Below are positions 26,888-35,102 of a stretch of DNA of 64,000 nt, in pieces. Below the pieces are notes generated by a model. That model worked only from the letters and a program-made list of their open reading frames with translations. It had not been told where the DNA came from and ran no database searches. The DNA lies in NCBI GenBank assembly GCA_937873155.1, contig CALMVZ010000024.1, positions 124,001 through 188,000 of the forward strand, given 5' to 3'. This DNA comes from an uncultured Bacteroidota bacterium. GTDB taxonomy: Bacteria > Bacteroidota > Bacteroidia > B-17B0 > Aurantibacillaceae. Position 1 is the stretch's first letter, and every line of letters starts with the position of its first letter. The position numbers were made by a program, and so were the translations under genes.

Positions 26888-27250
26888 ATGATACTATCAA
26901 TTTGTATAATTATCGTTTGCGCCTTGTTGATCTTAGTGGTTTTAATGCAAAACTCTAAAGGCGGTGGAATTTCAAGCCAGTTCGGCGCTGCAACCCAGAT
27001 CATGGGTGTTCGCCGTGGTGCTGATGTGATTGAAAAAGCAACCTGGACATTAGCTATTTTATTATTAGTATTCAGCTTATTAATGACGCCTAAAACAGGT
27101 GTTGCTGACAGCGGTAGTACTTCAACTGAGTCTGTAACCCGTAAAAAGGCAGCAGGTGCAGTAATGCCTCAACAAGCTCCTGCTCAACAGCCTCAGCAAG
27201 CACAACCGGCAGGTGAGCAGCATGGACCAAATGATGGCCATAATCACTAA
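26888..27250 (+). CDS. secG: Preprotein translocase subunit SecG
   Basis: Small accessory subunit of the SecYEG channel (120 aa). Two transmembrane helices (about 2-20 and 54-72) flank the conserved cytoplasmic loop QNSKGGGISSQFGAATQIMGVRRGADVIEKATW. The C-terminal tail is rich in Gln, Ala and Pro with a His-containing end, as often seen in Bacteroidota SecG. A terminator follows 22 bases after the stop. Confidence 0.95.
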   Translation: MILSICIIIVCALLILVVLMQNSKGGGISSQFGAATQIMGVRRGADVIEKATWTLAILLLVFSLLMTPKTGVADSGSTSTESVTRKKAAGAVMPQQAPAQQPQQAQPAGEQHGPNDGHNH

Positions 27251-27271
27251 GATCTGCTAAAAAATATTAAG

Positions 27272-27304
27272 AACCGCTCTGTTCGACAGGGCGGTTTTTT
27301 TATG
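27272..27304 (+). terminator. Intrinsic terminator after secG
   Basis: An 11-bp stem (AACCGCTCTGT with ACAGGGCGGTT, one G-T pair, loop TCG) is followed by TTTTT. Confidence 0.87.
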
Positions 27305-27372
27305 TTTTTTTGTTTGTGAACTTTGTGTAAAATCTTTGTGTGTTTTGTGGTAAATTTTTGGAGTAATAAACC

Positions 27373-27380
27373 TATTTTTG
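27373..27380 (+). promoter_or_regulatory. -7 box (TATTTTTG) for aspartate kinase
   Basis: TATTTTTG (TAnnTTTG) ends seven bases before the ATG at 27388, another nearly leaderless arrangement. Confidence 0.45.
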
Positions 27381-27387
27381 ACATGTA

Positions 27388-28653
27388 ATGCAGGTATTTA
27401 AGTTCGGAGGTGCATCCGTAAAAGATGCAGAAGCTGTAAAAAATGTGGCGGAGATCCTTAAAAAATTCGTCACCAAAGAAACTATCGTTGTGGTCTCAGC
27501 GATGGGAAAAACAACTAACGGTCTGGAGGAACTGGTCAATGCTTTTTATAATAAAACCGGCGATACGGAAGCGGTTCTTCAAAAAATAAAAGATTACCAT
27601 TTTAATATTTTAAAAGACCTTTTTCCCAATAAAGAGCACCCGATTTATAACGATATTGAAAATAGTTTTGTTGAGATAAACTGGATATTGGAAGACGAAG
27701 CTTTGCCGGATTATAATCAAGTTTATGATCAGATCGTGAGCATGGGTGAGATCATTTCAACAAAAATAATTGCCGCGTATTTATTGGAAAAAGGAATTAA
27801 AAATAAATGGATCGATGTCCGCGGAATAATTCAAACCGATAATACTTACCGTGAAGGAAAAGTAAATTATGAGTTGAGCGAAGAGTTGGTGAAAAGCCAA
27901 TTGTTACCTGCTTCGAACGAGAATAAAATTATCGTTACACAGGGATTTATTGGCGGAACTTCTGAGAATTTCACAACCACTTTGGGTAGGGAAGGATCGG
28001 ATTATACAGCAGCTCTTTTAGCATATTTTACCGGGGCAGAAAGTGTGACTATTTGGAAAGATGTCCCGGGTGTGTTGAATGCGGATCCGAAATGGTTCAG
28101 GAATACCAAGAAAATTGATGAATTAACTTATCATGATGCAATCGAATTCACGTATTACGGGGCTACAGTAATTCATCCGAAAACCATCAAGCCATTGCAG
28201 AACAAAAACATCCCGCTTTTTGTTAAATCTTTTTTAAAGCCGGAAGATGCCGGGACCGTTATATACAACAGTGATAAACGGGTTCCGATACCAAGTTATA
28301 TCTTCAAGATAAATCAATTGTTAATTTCTATCCAACCTAAGGATTTTTCGTTCATCGGCGAAGAAAATCTGAGTCGGATATTTGATGTTTTTGCGAGATA
28401 TGGTTCCAAGATCCATTTGATGCAGAATTCTGCCATAAGTTTTTCGGTTTGTATTGACGAAGAGGGAACCAAAACGGAGCAACTAATTACTGAATTGCAG
28501 AGGGAATTCAAGGTACTTTACAATGCAGGCCTTGAACTTTTAACGATCCGGAATTACGATCAGCCAACCATCGAAAAACTGATCGAAAATAAGACCGTTC
28601 TGATGGAGCAGAGGAGCCGGAATACAGTGCAGATGGTTTTATCCAATAATTAA
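27388..28653 (+). CDS. Aspartate kinase, monofunctional
   Basis: Phosphorylates aspartate as the first step to lysine, threonine and methionine (421 aa). The kinase domain has the opening VFKFGGASVKDAEAVKNV, TTLGREGSDYTAALLA, and the VPGVLNADPKWF loop. An ACT-type regulatory region follows (about 305-410, INQLLISIQPKDFSFIGEENLSRIF). No homoserine dehydrogenase domain is fused. It stands alone between the secG terminator and the porP gene. The exact isozyme (feedback specificity) cannot be told. Confidence 0.94.
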   Translation: MQVFKFGGASVKDAEAVKNVAEILKKFVTKETIVVVSAMGKTTNGLEELVNAFYNKTGDTEAVLQKIKDYHFNILKDLFPNKEHPIYNDIENSFVEINWILEDEALPDYNQVYDQIVSMGEIISTKIIAAYLLEKGIKNKWIDVRGIIQTDNTYREGKVNYELSEELVKSQLLPASNENKIIVTQGFIGGTSENFTTTLGREGSDYTAALLAYFTGAESVTIWKDVPGVLNADPKWFRNTKKIDELTYHDAIEFTYYGATVIHPKTIKPLQNKNIPLFVKSFLKPEDAGTVIYNSDKRVPIPSYIFKINQLLISIQPKDFSFIGEENLSRIFDVFARYGSKIHLMQNSAISFSVCIDEEGTKTEQLITELQREFKVLYNAGLELLTIRNYDQPTIEKLIENKTVLMEQRSRNTVQMVLSNN

Positions 28654-28790
28654 TATTTAGATTTATTCTAAATAACCCTTTACTTTTAACAAAAAAACGG
28701 TTCCGGCGTTTGTTTTTTAATTTTCTTTAACTAATTTAGTGCCCTAAGTATGCGCGGTTTAAGCCGCTGTAAAAAATTAAAAAACGAAAT

Positions 28791-29753
28791 ATGAAAAAAC
28801 TATTTACAAAAGTTGTTGTGGCATTAGCCTGCATTTCGAATGTATTGATCGCTCAGCAAGATCCTCAGTTCACTCAGTTTATGCATAGTAAATTGATCTA
28901 CAACCCTGGTTATGCAGGTACAAGCAATGCAATTTGTGCGAACCTTTTATACCGTCAGCAATGGGTTAATTTTGATGGTGCGCCACAAACAGGTTTACTT
29001 AGTTTTGATATGCCTATCCTTCCTCAATTGGGTATTGGCGTGAATTTAATGAGTGATAAGATCGGGGCTATTGAGTCGTTCTTCGGTCGTGCTGCCGTAG
29101 CTTACAACATGAACTTAGGTCAAGGCCGTTTAGGTCTCGGAATCGACGTTGGTATGCTTCAAATGAAGATCAGCAATACCTGGATCGCTCCGGAGCCCGG
29201 AAAAGATGATGCTTCCATTCCCGGATACCAGGCAACAGGTAGTAATAATACTAACCCGAATTTAAGCAAAGTTACTTATGACCTTGGTTTTGGTGCGTTT
29301 TACCAAATTCCTAACACAATGTATATCGGTTTATCATCAACCCACTTACCGGCTCAAACCATTAAGGGCGGTGGCGACGTGAATTTCAATATGGCACGTC
29401 ACTACTACTTTGTAGCAGGTTATACTTTCAAGATCAATCCACGTAATACAATTACTCCTAACGTTAAAGTTAAATCGGATGCTGCAACAACTCAGTTAGA
29501 TGTTAACCTGACTTATGAATATGACCAATTCTTCTGGTTAGGTGTTTCTTACCGTATGGAAGATGCGATCGCTCCTATGTTAGGCGTTAGATTGTTAAAA
29601 GATAAAGCATTGAAAATCGGATATTCTTATGATTACACGATGTCGCAAATTAAAGGCTATACATCTGGTACTCATGAAATTATGATAGGTTATTGTATGA
29701 ATAAGAAGACTACAAAACCTACTGTATATGGTAACGTTAGGTTCTTGGATTAA
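28791..29753 (+). CDS. porP: PorP/SprF-family T9SS outer-membrane protein
   Basis: A 320-aa outer-membrane beta-barrel of the PorP/SprF family. It has a signal peptide ending LIAQ, then the family opening QDPQFTQFMHSKLIYNPGYAGTSNAICANLLYRQQWVNFDGAPQTG. Strand-rich sequence follows throughout, with the end RFLD. PorP-type proteins act with the T9SS ring and translocon, and some anchor specific cargo. Its place directly upstream of gldKLMN corresponds to porP in the porPKLMN order. The symbol is used by position and family, not by experiment. Confidence 0.9.
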   Translation: MKKLFTKVVVALACISNVLIAQQDPQFTQFMHSKLIYNPGYAGTSNAICANLLYRQQWVNFDGAPQTGLLSFDMPILPQLGIGVNLMSDKIGAIESFFGRAAVAYNMNLGQGRLGLGIDVGMLQMKISNTWIAPEPGKDDASIPGYQATGSNNTNPNLSKVTYDLGFGAFYQIPNTMYIGLSSTHLPAQTIKGGGDVNFNMARHYYFVAGYTFKINPRNTITPNVKVKSDAATTQLDVNLTYEYDQFFWLGVSYRMEDAIAPMLGVRLLKDKALKIGYSYDYTMSQIKGYTSGTHEIMIGYCMNKKTTKPTVYGNVRFLD

Positions 29754-29805
29754 TTAAAATTGTAACCTTTTTAAGAAACTATCGTTAAAACCTCTTTACC
29801 AGCTT

Positions 29806-29836
29806 TTGTTAACAATTTGTTAATAACGTATATTTG
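29806..29836 (+). promoter_or_regulatory. Likely promoter of the gldKLMN operon
   Basis: A -33-like TTG at 29806-29808 is separated by 20 bases from TATATTTG (29829-29836), a good TAnnTTTG -7 box. It lies 43 bases upstream of the gldK ATG. Confidence 0.55.
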
Positions 29837-29879
29837 TAACTAAAAGACGGTAATAAGGTTATAAACTAAAAGAACAATT

Positions 29880-31424
29880 ATGAAAAAACTCTTGGTATTA
29901 GCTTCTTTCGTTGCAGTTGTAACAGGCTGTAATAAGAAATCCGGTGAGCTATTAGGTGTTGGAGGCCGCGACCCGTGGTTCCAGCCTGATCCTTACGGTA
30001 CCCTTTGGATTCCAATGGGAAGCTACCACATGGGCCCTAGCGACGAAGAAACCCCAATGGCACATACCGCCAAATCTAAAATGGTTTCCGTTCAGGCTTT
30101 CTATATTGACGATTCTGAGATTTCAAATAATGAGTACCGCCAATTCGTTTATTGGGTACGCGATTCTATAGCCCGCCAGTTATTAGCTCACGGTTCTAAC
30201 CCTGAAGCTGAAGAATTTGGTATCACCCAGGAAGACTACTTAGAAGTATGGCCTGTATTCAAAGGAGATAATAACCTTCAGGATCCTTACCTGAACTGGG
30301 AAAAGAACATCAACTGGGATAGCGGGGATGAAGATTACCGCGCGGACTTACAGCCAATGTACTTACCTGAAGTAGAGCGTTTCTATAACCGTAAAGAAAT
30401 TGATACCCGTAAATTGAATTATGAATATTACAGGATCGATATCCGTTTAGCAGCATCTAAATCAAACCGTTTCCGTCCTCAGAAATCACCGGATGTTTGG
30501 GATGCAGCTCATGATTATAAAAAATCTGAGTATATGAATGGTGTTGTATTGAACGATGGCCAGAATAACTCACCCGGTTCTCCTTCAACTCCTGTTGCTG
30601 ATCCTGGAAAAGACGCAAAAACATTAGGTACTTATAATGTATCAGATCAAATGTCAGTTGGACAAGGTAATTATGTTCCACGCGAGCGTAAAGGACTTGA
30701 CCGTTCAGCATTCATCGTAAAAGACATTATTAATGTATACCCTGATACTTTAGCGTGGGTACACGATTATACTTATTCATTCAATGAACCGATGACCAAT
30801 ATGTACTTCTGGCATCCGGCTTACGACCAATACCCTGTTGTTGGTGTAACCTGGAAACAAGCACGTGCATTCTCTATCTGGCGATCATTATTATTGAACA
30901 ACTATTTAATGGGTACAGGTCAAACTATCGTTAACGACTTCCGTTTACCAACTGAATCAGAGTGGGAGAGAGCGGCTCGTGGTGATCTTGACCTATCTCC
31001 GTATCCTTGGGGAGGTCCTTATATCCGTAATGCCCGTGGTTGTTTCTTAGGTAACTACAAACCAATGCGTGGTTCATATATCGATGACGGCGGATTCCAC
31101 TCGGTATATATCTACTCTTATAACCCTAACGATTTCGGTCTGTATTGTATGGCCGGTAACGTATCTGAGTGGACAAGTAACGCATTTGATGAATCAGCTT
31201 ACGATTTCGAACATGACTTAAACCCTGATTACTTATACGAAGCGCAGGATAAAGATGCGAACGTATTAAAACGTAAAGTGATCCGTGGTGGTAGCTGGAA
31301 AGACATTGGTTATTACTTACAAACTTCATCCCGTACTTATGAATATCAGGATACTGCTAAGTGTTATTTAGGATTCCGTAACGTAATGACTTACTTGGGT
31401 CGTTCGAAAGGGGATGATATTTAA
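29880..31424 (+). CDS. gldK: T9SS outer-membrane ring lipoprotein GldK (PorK)
   Basis: Lipoprotein that forms the periplasmic ring of T9SS with GldN. The 514-aa product has a lipobox ending at Cys17 (AVVTGC) and an FGE-sulfatase-like domain without evidence for catalysis. Landmarks are DPWFQPDPYGTLWIPMGSYHMGPSD, FYIDDSEISNNEYRQFVYW, RLPTESEWERAARGDLDLSPYPWGG, GNVSEWTSNAFD and RGGSWKD. It is the first gene of the gldKLMN run, with a promoter upstream. Confidence 0.97.
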   Translation: MKKLLVLASFVAVVTGCNKKSGELLGVGGRDPWFQPDPYGTLWIPMGSYHMGPSDEETPMAHTAKSKMVSVQAFYIDDSEISNNEYRQFVYWVRDSIARQLLAHGSNPEAEEFGITQEDYLEVWPVFKGDNNLQDPYLNWEKNINWDSGDEDYRADLQPMYLPEVERFYNRKEIDTRKLNYEYYRIDIRLAASKSNRFRPQKSPDVWDAAHDYKKSEYMNGVVLNDGQNNSPGSPSTPVADPGKDAKTLGTYNVSDQMSVGQGNYVPRERKGLDRSAFIVKDIINVYPDTLAWVHDYTYSFNEPMTNMYFWHPAYDQYPVVGVTWKQARAFSIWRSLLLNNYLMGTGQTIVNDFRLPTESEWERAARGDLDLSPYPWGGPYIRNARGCFLGNYKPMRGSYIDDGGFHSVYIYSYNPNDFGLYCMAGNVSEWTSNAFDESAYDFEHDLNPDYLYEAQDKDANVLKRKVIRGGSWKDIGYYLQTSSRTYEYQDTAKCYLGFRNVMTYLGRSKGDDI

Positions 31425-31435
31425 TCCTTTGCATT

Positions 31436-31470
31436 AACAACAAACACAAACACACAAACAAAACAAACAC
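31436..31470 (+). other. A/C-only leader tract before gldL
   Basis: Thirty-five consecutive bases contain only A and C between the gldK stop and the gldL ATG, and the next 16 are still nearly free of G. Such a stretch cannot fold and contains no Shine-Dalgarno sequence. Confidence 0.6.
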
Positions 31471-31492
31471 TAACTAACTAACAAAACGAGCT

Positions 31493-32281
31493 ATGAGTCA
31501 CAAACTTCCTAAAGTAAAAGGATTTAAGAGGTTCTTACACCTTTCATCTTGCCTTGGTGCATCCGTTGTAATCTTGGGTGCCTTATTTAAAATCATGCAC
31601 TGGCCTGGGTCAGGACCGATGTTAATTCTCGGCCTTGGTACTGAGGCGTTCTTATTCGCATTATTCGCATCAGATATTCCACATGAGGAATATGATTGGT
31701 CGTTAGCATACCCTGAATTAGGTGGTATGGGTGTTGAAGAAGGTGGCGACGGACACAGCGATCTGCCTATTTCAAACCAATTAGATAATTTATTAGAAGA
31801 TGCAAAGATCGGTCCTGAGTTAATCGAAAGCTTAGGAAACGGTATGCGTTCATTAAGCGAAAACGCAAGTAAAATTGGTGATATCACTAATGCTACTGTT
31901 GCAACAAATGAGTATGTTGACAGCGTTAGATCTGCTTCTAAAAATGTTTCAACTTTAGCTGATACATACAGCAAAGCTGCTTCAGCAATGTCTGATTTAG
32001 CTAATTCAAATGATGCCGGTTATTCTATCGGAGAGTCGTTGAATAAAGTTTCCAAGAATCTTTCTGCTTTAAATGCAACTTACGAATTACAATTACAAGG
32101 TTCGAAAGAGCATTTAGATGCTACCTCTAAATTCTACGATGGTTTACAAGATCTGATGAAGAATCTTCACGATTCAGTTGACGATACTAAACTATACCGT
32201 CAGGAAATGTCGAAATTGTCTTCTAACTTAACATCGTTGAACCAGATTTATGGTAACATGTTAAGCGCAATGAAGGCGTAA
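31493..32281 (+). CDS. gldL: T9SS motor protein GldL (PorL)
   Basis: Inner-membrane proton-driven motor stator subunit for T9SS and gliding (262 aa). Two transmembrane helices lie at about 16-36 and 42-61, with the conserved protonatable Glu51 in GTEAFLFALFA (equivalent to Glu49 studied in Flavobacterium johnsoniae). A long cytoplasmic helical tail follows with repeated Ser/Asn-rich heptads (SLNKVSKNLSALNATYELQLQ). It pairs with GldM downstream. Confidence 0.97.
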   Translation: MSHKLPKVKGFKRFLHLSSCLGASVVILGALFKIMHWPGSGPMLILGLGTEAFLFALFASDIPHEEYDWSLAYPELGGMGVEEGGDGHSDLPISNQLDNLLEDAKIGPELIESLGNGMRSLSENASKIGDITNATVATNEYVDSVRSASKNVSTLADTYSKAASAMSDLANSNDAGYSIGESLNKVSKNLSALNATYELQLQGSKEHLDATSKFYDGLQDLMKNLHDSVDDTKLYRQEMSKLSSNLTSLNQIYGNMLSAMKA

Positions 32282-32300
32282 TAAATTGTTACCGGGTAAA

Positions 32301-32341
32301 TAATTGAATAATGATGTAACTTTTATATCATTATTCAATTA
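32301..32341. promoter_or_regulatory. 15-bp perfect hairpin between gldL and gldM
   Basis: TAATTGAATAATGAT pairs perfectly with ATCATTATTCAATTA across an 11-base loop. No T run follows on the plus strand, so it is not a standard terminator. It could protect or expose message ends between the two motor genes. Confidence 0.6.
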
Positions 32342-32395
32342 TACTTGGTAGCCAGTAATTAAAGAAAATATTCATTTAAAATATAATTAGAAAAA

Positions 32396-34060
32396 ATGGG
32401 TGGTGGCAAAGAAACTCCGAGACAGAAGATGATCGGTATGATGTACCTCGTACTAACGGCCCTTCTGGCTATGAACGTATCAAAACAGATCTTACACGGA
32501 TATATTGTGGTGAACGAGAGTATGGAGCACAGTAAGGAAAACCTTACTGAGAACAACAAACGTATCACTGAAGCATTTTTAGCAACTATCAATGGTAATG
32601 CTGCTGCAAAACCATATTACGATAAAGCTATCGAAGCGCAAAAGCAACTGGAAGAAATGGTTAAGTATATCGAGACCATCAAATCGAATGTTGTTTCTAA
32701 AACAGAAAAATTCGAGAACGCTGCATCTGGTGATACTGCTAAATTAAGATACTTAACTGCTATCGATAATTACGATATCCCTACATTCGAGTTGCTTGGC
32801 AGCGATGCGGCAACTCCTGAGAACAAACCTCTTTCTGCATTAGAGATGAAGGATAAGTACAACAAGCTTCACGATAATTTGGTGAAAATGCTTGATGAGA
32901 TGCAAAAGAATCCGAAAGCGAAATTATTAGATGATGATTACAAAGGCTTAAAACGTAAAGTTGGAAGTTTGAAACCGATCGATTCAGGTGCTGAAGACGA
33001 TGGTATGAAAATGACCTGGGAAGTTGAGAACTTCTATCACTTACCAATGGCCGCTGTAGTTTGTAACCTTAACAAAATGCAAGCCGATCTTAAGAACGTG
33101 GAAGCTGAGATCCTACAGGTTCTTTCCGGTGCATCAGGTAAATTAGCGATCAAATTCGACAGATTAGCAGCGAAAGTAATTGCTCCTTCATCTTATATCC
33201 AATCCGGTCAGCCTTATCTTGCTGATGTATTCTTAGCAGCTTCTTCTTCGCAATTACGTAAAGAAGATATGGAAGTGTTATTGAACTCAGACTCACTTTC
33301 TAAAGGTGCAGGCGGATCTCCGGTTCCTATTGAAAGCGGTATGGGTAAAGTAAATATCCCGACAAGCGGGCAAGGTGACCAAACTTTAAAAGGTGTAATT
33401 AAATTCAAAAAGCCGGATGGTACTTTTGACTTCTTCAACTTTAGCGCTCCTTATACTGTTGCTGCTCCTGCGGTAGCTGTTGCCGCTGAAAAAATGAACG
33501 TAATTTATATCGGTGTTGACAATCCTGTTACAGTTTCTGCTGCGGGTGTTGCTCCGAATAACTTAATAGTGAATTTAAGCGGTTGTGGTGCTACTAAAAC
33601 CGGTGGTGCGGGTGGTAAGTTCATTGTTAGAGCTACATCTCCGGGTACCATGCAGGTAAGTGTATCGGCAAAAACTGCTGAAGGAACAAAACCTCAGGGC
33701 AAACCAACTCCGTTCCGTGTTAAGAAAATTCCGGATCCAACTCCGAAGTTAGGTGGTAACCTGATTCAAGGTATCGCTGACGTTAAGAAGATCAACCTTG
33801 CTGCTATTGGTGGTGTAGGTGCTGAGGTTCCAGGTTTCGACTTCGACGTGAAGTTCCCGGTTATCAGTTTTATTTTCTCGGCTAACGTAAAGGGTAACTT
33901 AAAAGAGTTCACTTGTAACGGCCCGAACTTATCGCCTGAAGCAAAAGCGGTTCTTTCGTCTTTAGGTGTTGGTGGAAAAGCATATTTTGAAGATATCAAA
34001 GTAAAAGCACCTGATGGAACTGTCAGGAAAATTGCTACGGCATCATTAAAAGTAAAATAA
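32396..34060 (+). CDS. gldM: T9SS motor protein GldM (PorM)
   Basis: Rotor-side motor subunit that spans the periplasm to the GldKN ring (554 aa). The N-terminus has the conserved cytoplasmic Arg9 and Tyr17 in MGGGKETPRQKMIGMMYLVL, known to be important with the GldL glutamate, and one transmembrane helix (about 15-35). Then come four periplasmic domains, including a helical D1 and Ig-like D2-D4 ending in TASLKVK. It is seven bases from gldN. Confidence 0.97.
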   Translation: MGGGKETPRQKMIGMMYLVLTALLAMNVSKQILHGYIVVNESMEHSKENLTENNKRITEAFLATINGNAAAKPYYDKAIEAQKQLEEMVKYIETIKSNVVSKTEKFENAASGDTAKLRYLTAIDNYDIPTFELLGSDAATPENKPLSALEMKDKYNKLHDNLVKMLDEMQKNPKAKLLDDDYKGLKRKVGSLKPIDSGAEDDGMKMTWEVENFYHLPMAAVVCNLNKMQADLKNVEAEILQVLSGASGKLAIKFDRLAAKVIAPSSYIQSGQPYLADVFLAASSSQLRKEDMEVLLNSDSLSKGAGGSPVPIESGMGKVNIPTSGQGDQTLKGVIKFKKPDGTFDFFNFSAPYTVAAPAVAVAAEKMNVIYIGVDNPVTVSAAGVAPNNLIVNLSGCGATKTGGAGGKFIVRATSPGTMQVSVSAKTAEGTKPQGKPTPFRVKKIPDPTPKLGGNLIQGIADVKKINLAAIGGVGAEVPGFDFDVKFPVISFIFSANVKGNLKEFTCNGPNLSPEAKAVLSSLGVGGKAYFEDIKVKAPDGTVRKIATASLKVK

Positions 34061-34067
34061 AAACCAT

Positions 34068-34913
34068 ATGAATAGAGCTATTCAAATATTTATTGTTTTC
34101 ATCTTCGTTGCTGCGTTCAATATGAATGCACAACCTGGCGTATTTCAACCGGGCGACTATAAAGACGGGATCTACGAAAAAGAAAATACAACCAATAGGC
34201 GGTTCATTCCTTACACTCACCTCCGCGAGGCTGATGTGGCATGGGAAAAACGCGTATGGCGTGATTTGGATATGCGCGAAAAGATCAACCAGCAATTATA
34301 TTACCCGACTGATATCGTTGTAAGCCGTATCTCTTTATTCCAGGTGCTTGCAAAATATATCTTATCAGGTAAGATAATGGCTTTTTCAGATGAGGAATTT
34401 TTGGTTCCTTACGAGATCTCTGCTATTAAAGATAAATTAAAGAAGTGTGACTCGATCAAAGAATCAAGCTTTGACGCTGATGGAAACGAGATCATTACTT
34501 CACGATGGAATTGTGACTCAACCTCAATTTACGCTGAGGTTCAAACCTACCGATTGAAAGAAGACTGGTTCTTTGATAAGCAAAAATCAGTTCTTGAAGT
34601 TCGTATCATTGGTATGAGTGCCCGTCGTTATATCGAAGAAAAAGAAGCTTATTCAGAATTATTCTGGGTTTACTTCCCTGCTTGCCGTCCTTATTTGGCA
34701 CAGCATGAAGTATTCAATCCTAAGAACGACTCTGAGCGACGCTCTTTCGAGGACATTTTCTGGAAAAGGCAATTCTCGAGTAAAGTACATAAAGAAACTA
34801 ACGTGTGGGACAGGCAAATTGATCAGTACGCACGTGGTATAGATGCCTTATTGGAATCTGATCGCGTTAAGAACGACATCTTCCGTTGGGAGCATGATCT
34901 ATGGCACTTTTAA
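34068..34913 (+). CDS. gldN: T9SS ring protein GldN (PorN)
   Basis: Periplasmic partner of GldK in the T9SS ring (281 aa). It has a signal peptide (FIVFIFVAAFNMNAQ) followed by the family landmarks EADVAWEKRVWRDLDMREKINQ, ISLFQVLAKYILSGKIMAFSDEEF and RIIGMSARRYIEEKEAYSELFWVYFPACRPYL. It is the last gene of the operon and a terminator follows 20 bases later. Confidence 0.97.
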   Translation: MNRAIQIFIVFIFVAAFNMNAQPGVFQPGDYKDGIYEKENTTNRRFIPYTHLREADVAWEKRVWRDLDMREKINQQLYYPTDIVVSRISLFQVLAKYILSGKIMAFSDEEFLVPYEISAIKDKLKKCDSIKESSFDADGNEIITSRWNCDSTSIYAEVQTYRLKEDWFFDKQKSVLEVRIIGMSARRYIEEKEAYSELFWVYFPACRPYLAQHEVFNPKNDSERRSFEDIFWKRQFSSKVHKETNVWDRQIDQYARGIDALLESDRVKNDIFRWEHDLWHF

Positions 34914-34933
34914 ATTGTTGTTAGTGTAAGTTT

Positions 34934-34967
34934 AACCCTGAAGCATAAAAACTTCAGGGTTTTTTTA
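34934..34967 (+). terminator. Intrinsic terminator of the gldKLMN operon
   Basis: A perfect 10-bp stem (AACCCTGAAG with CTTCAGGGTT, loop CATAAAAA) leads into a T run of about eight. Confidence 0.87.
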
Positions 34968-35102
34968 TATCCAAAAGTGTCATTCGTTTGAGTTCCGGTC
35001 TATAATTTTTTATTCCCTGAAGTGTGATCCGTGAAGATCTCTACTGCAGGGGTAAGGAATCTGAATTTCATTCGTCTGTTCATATAAGCAAATTCATTTC
35101 AT

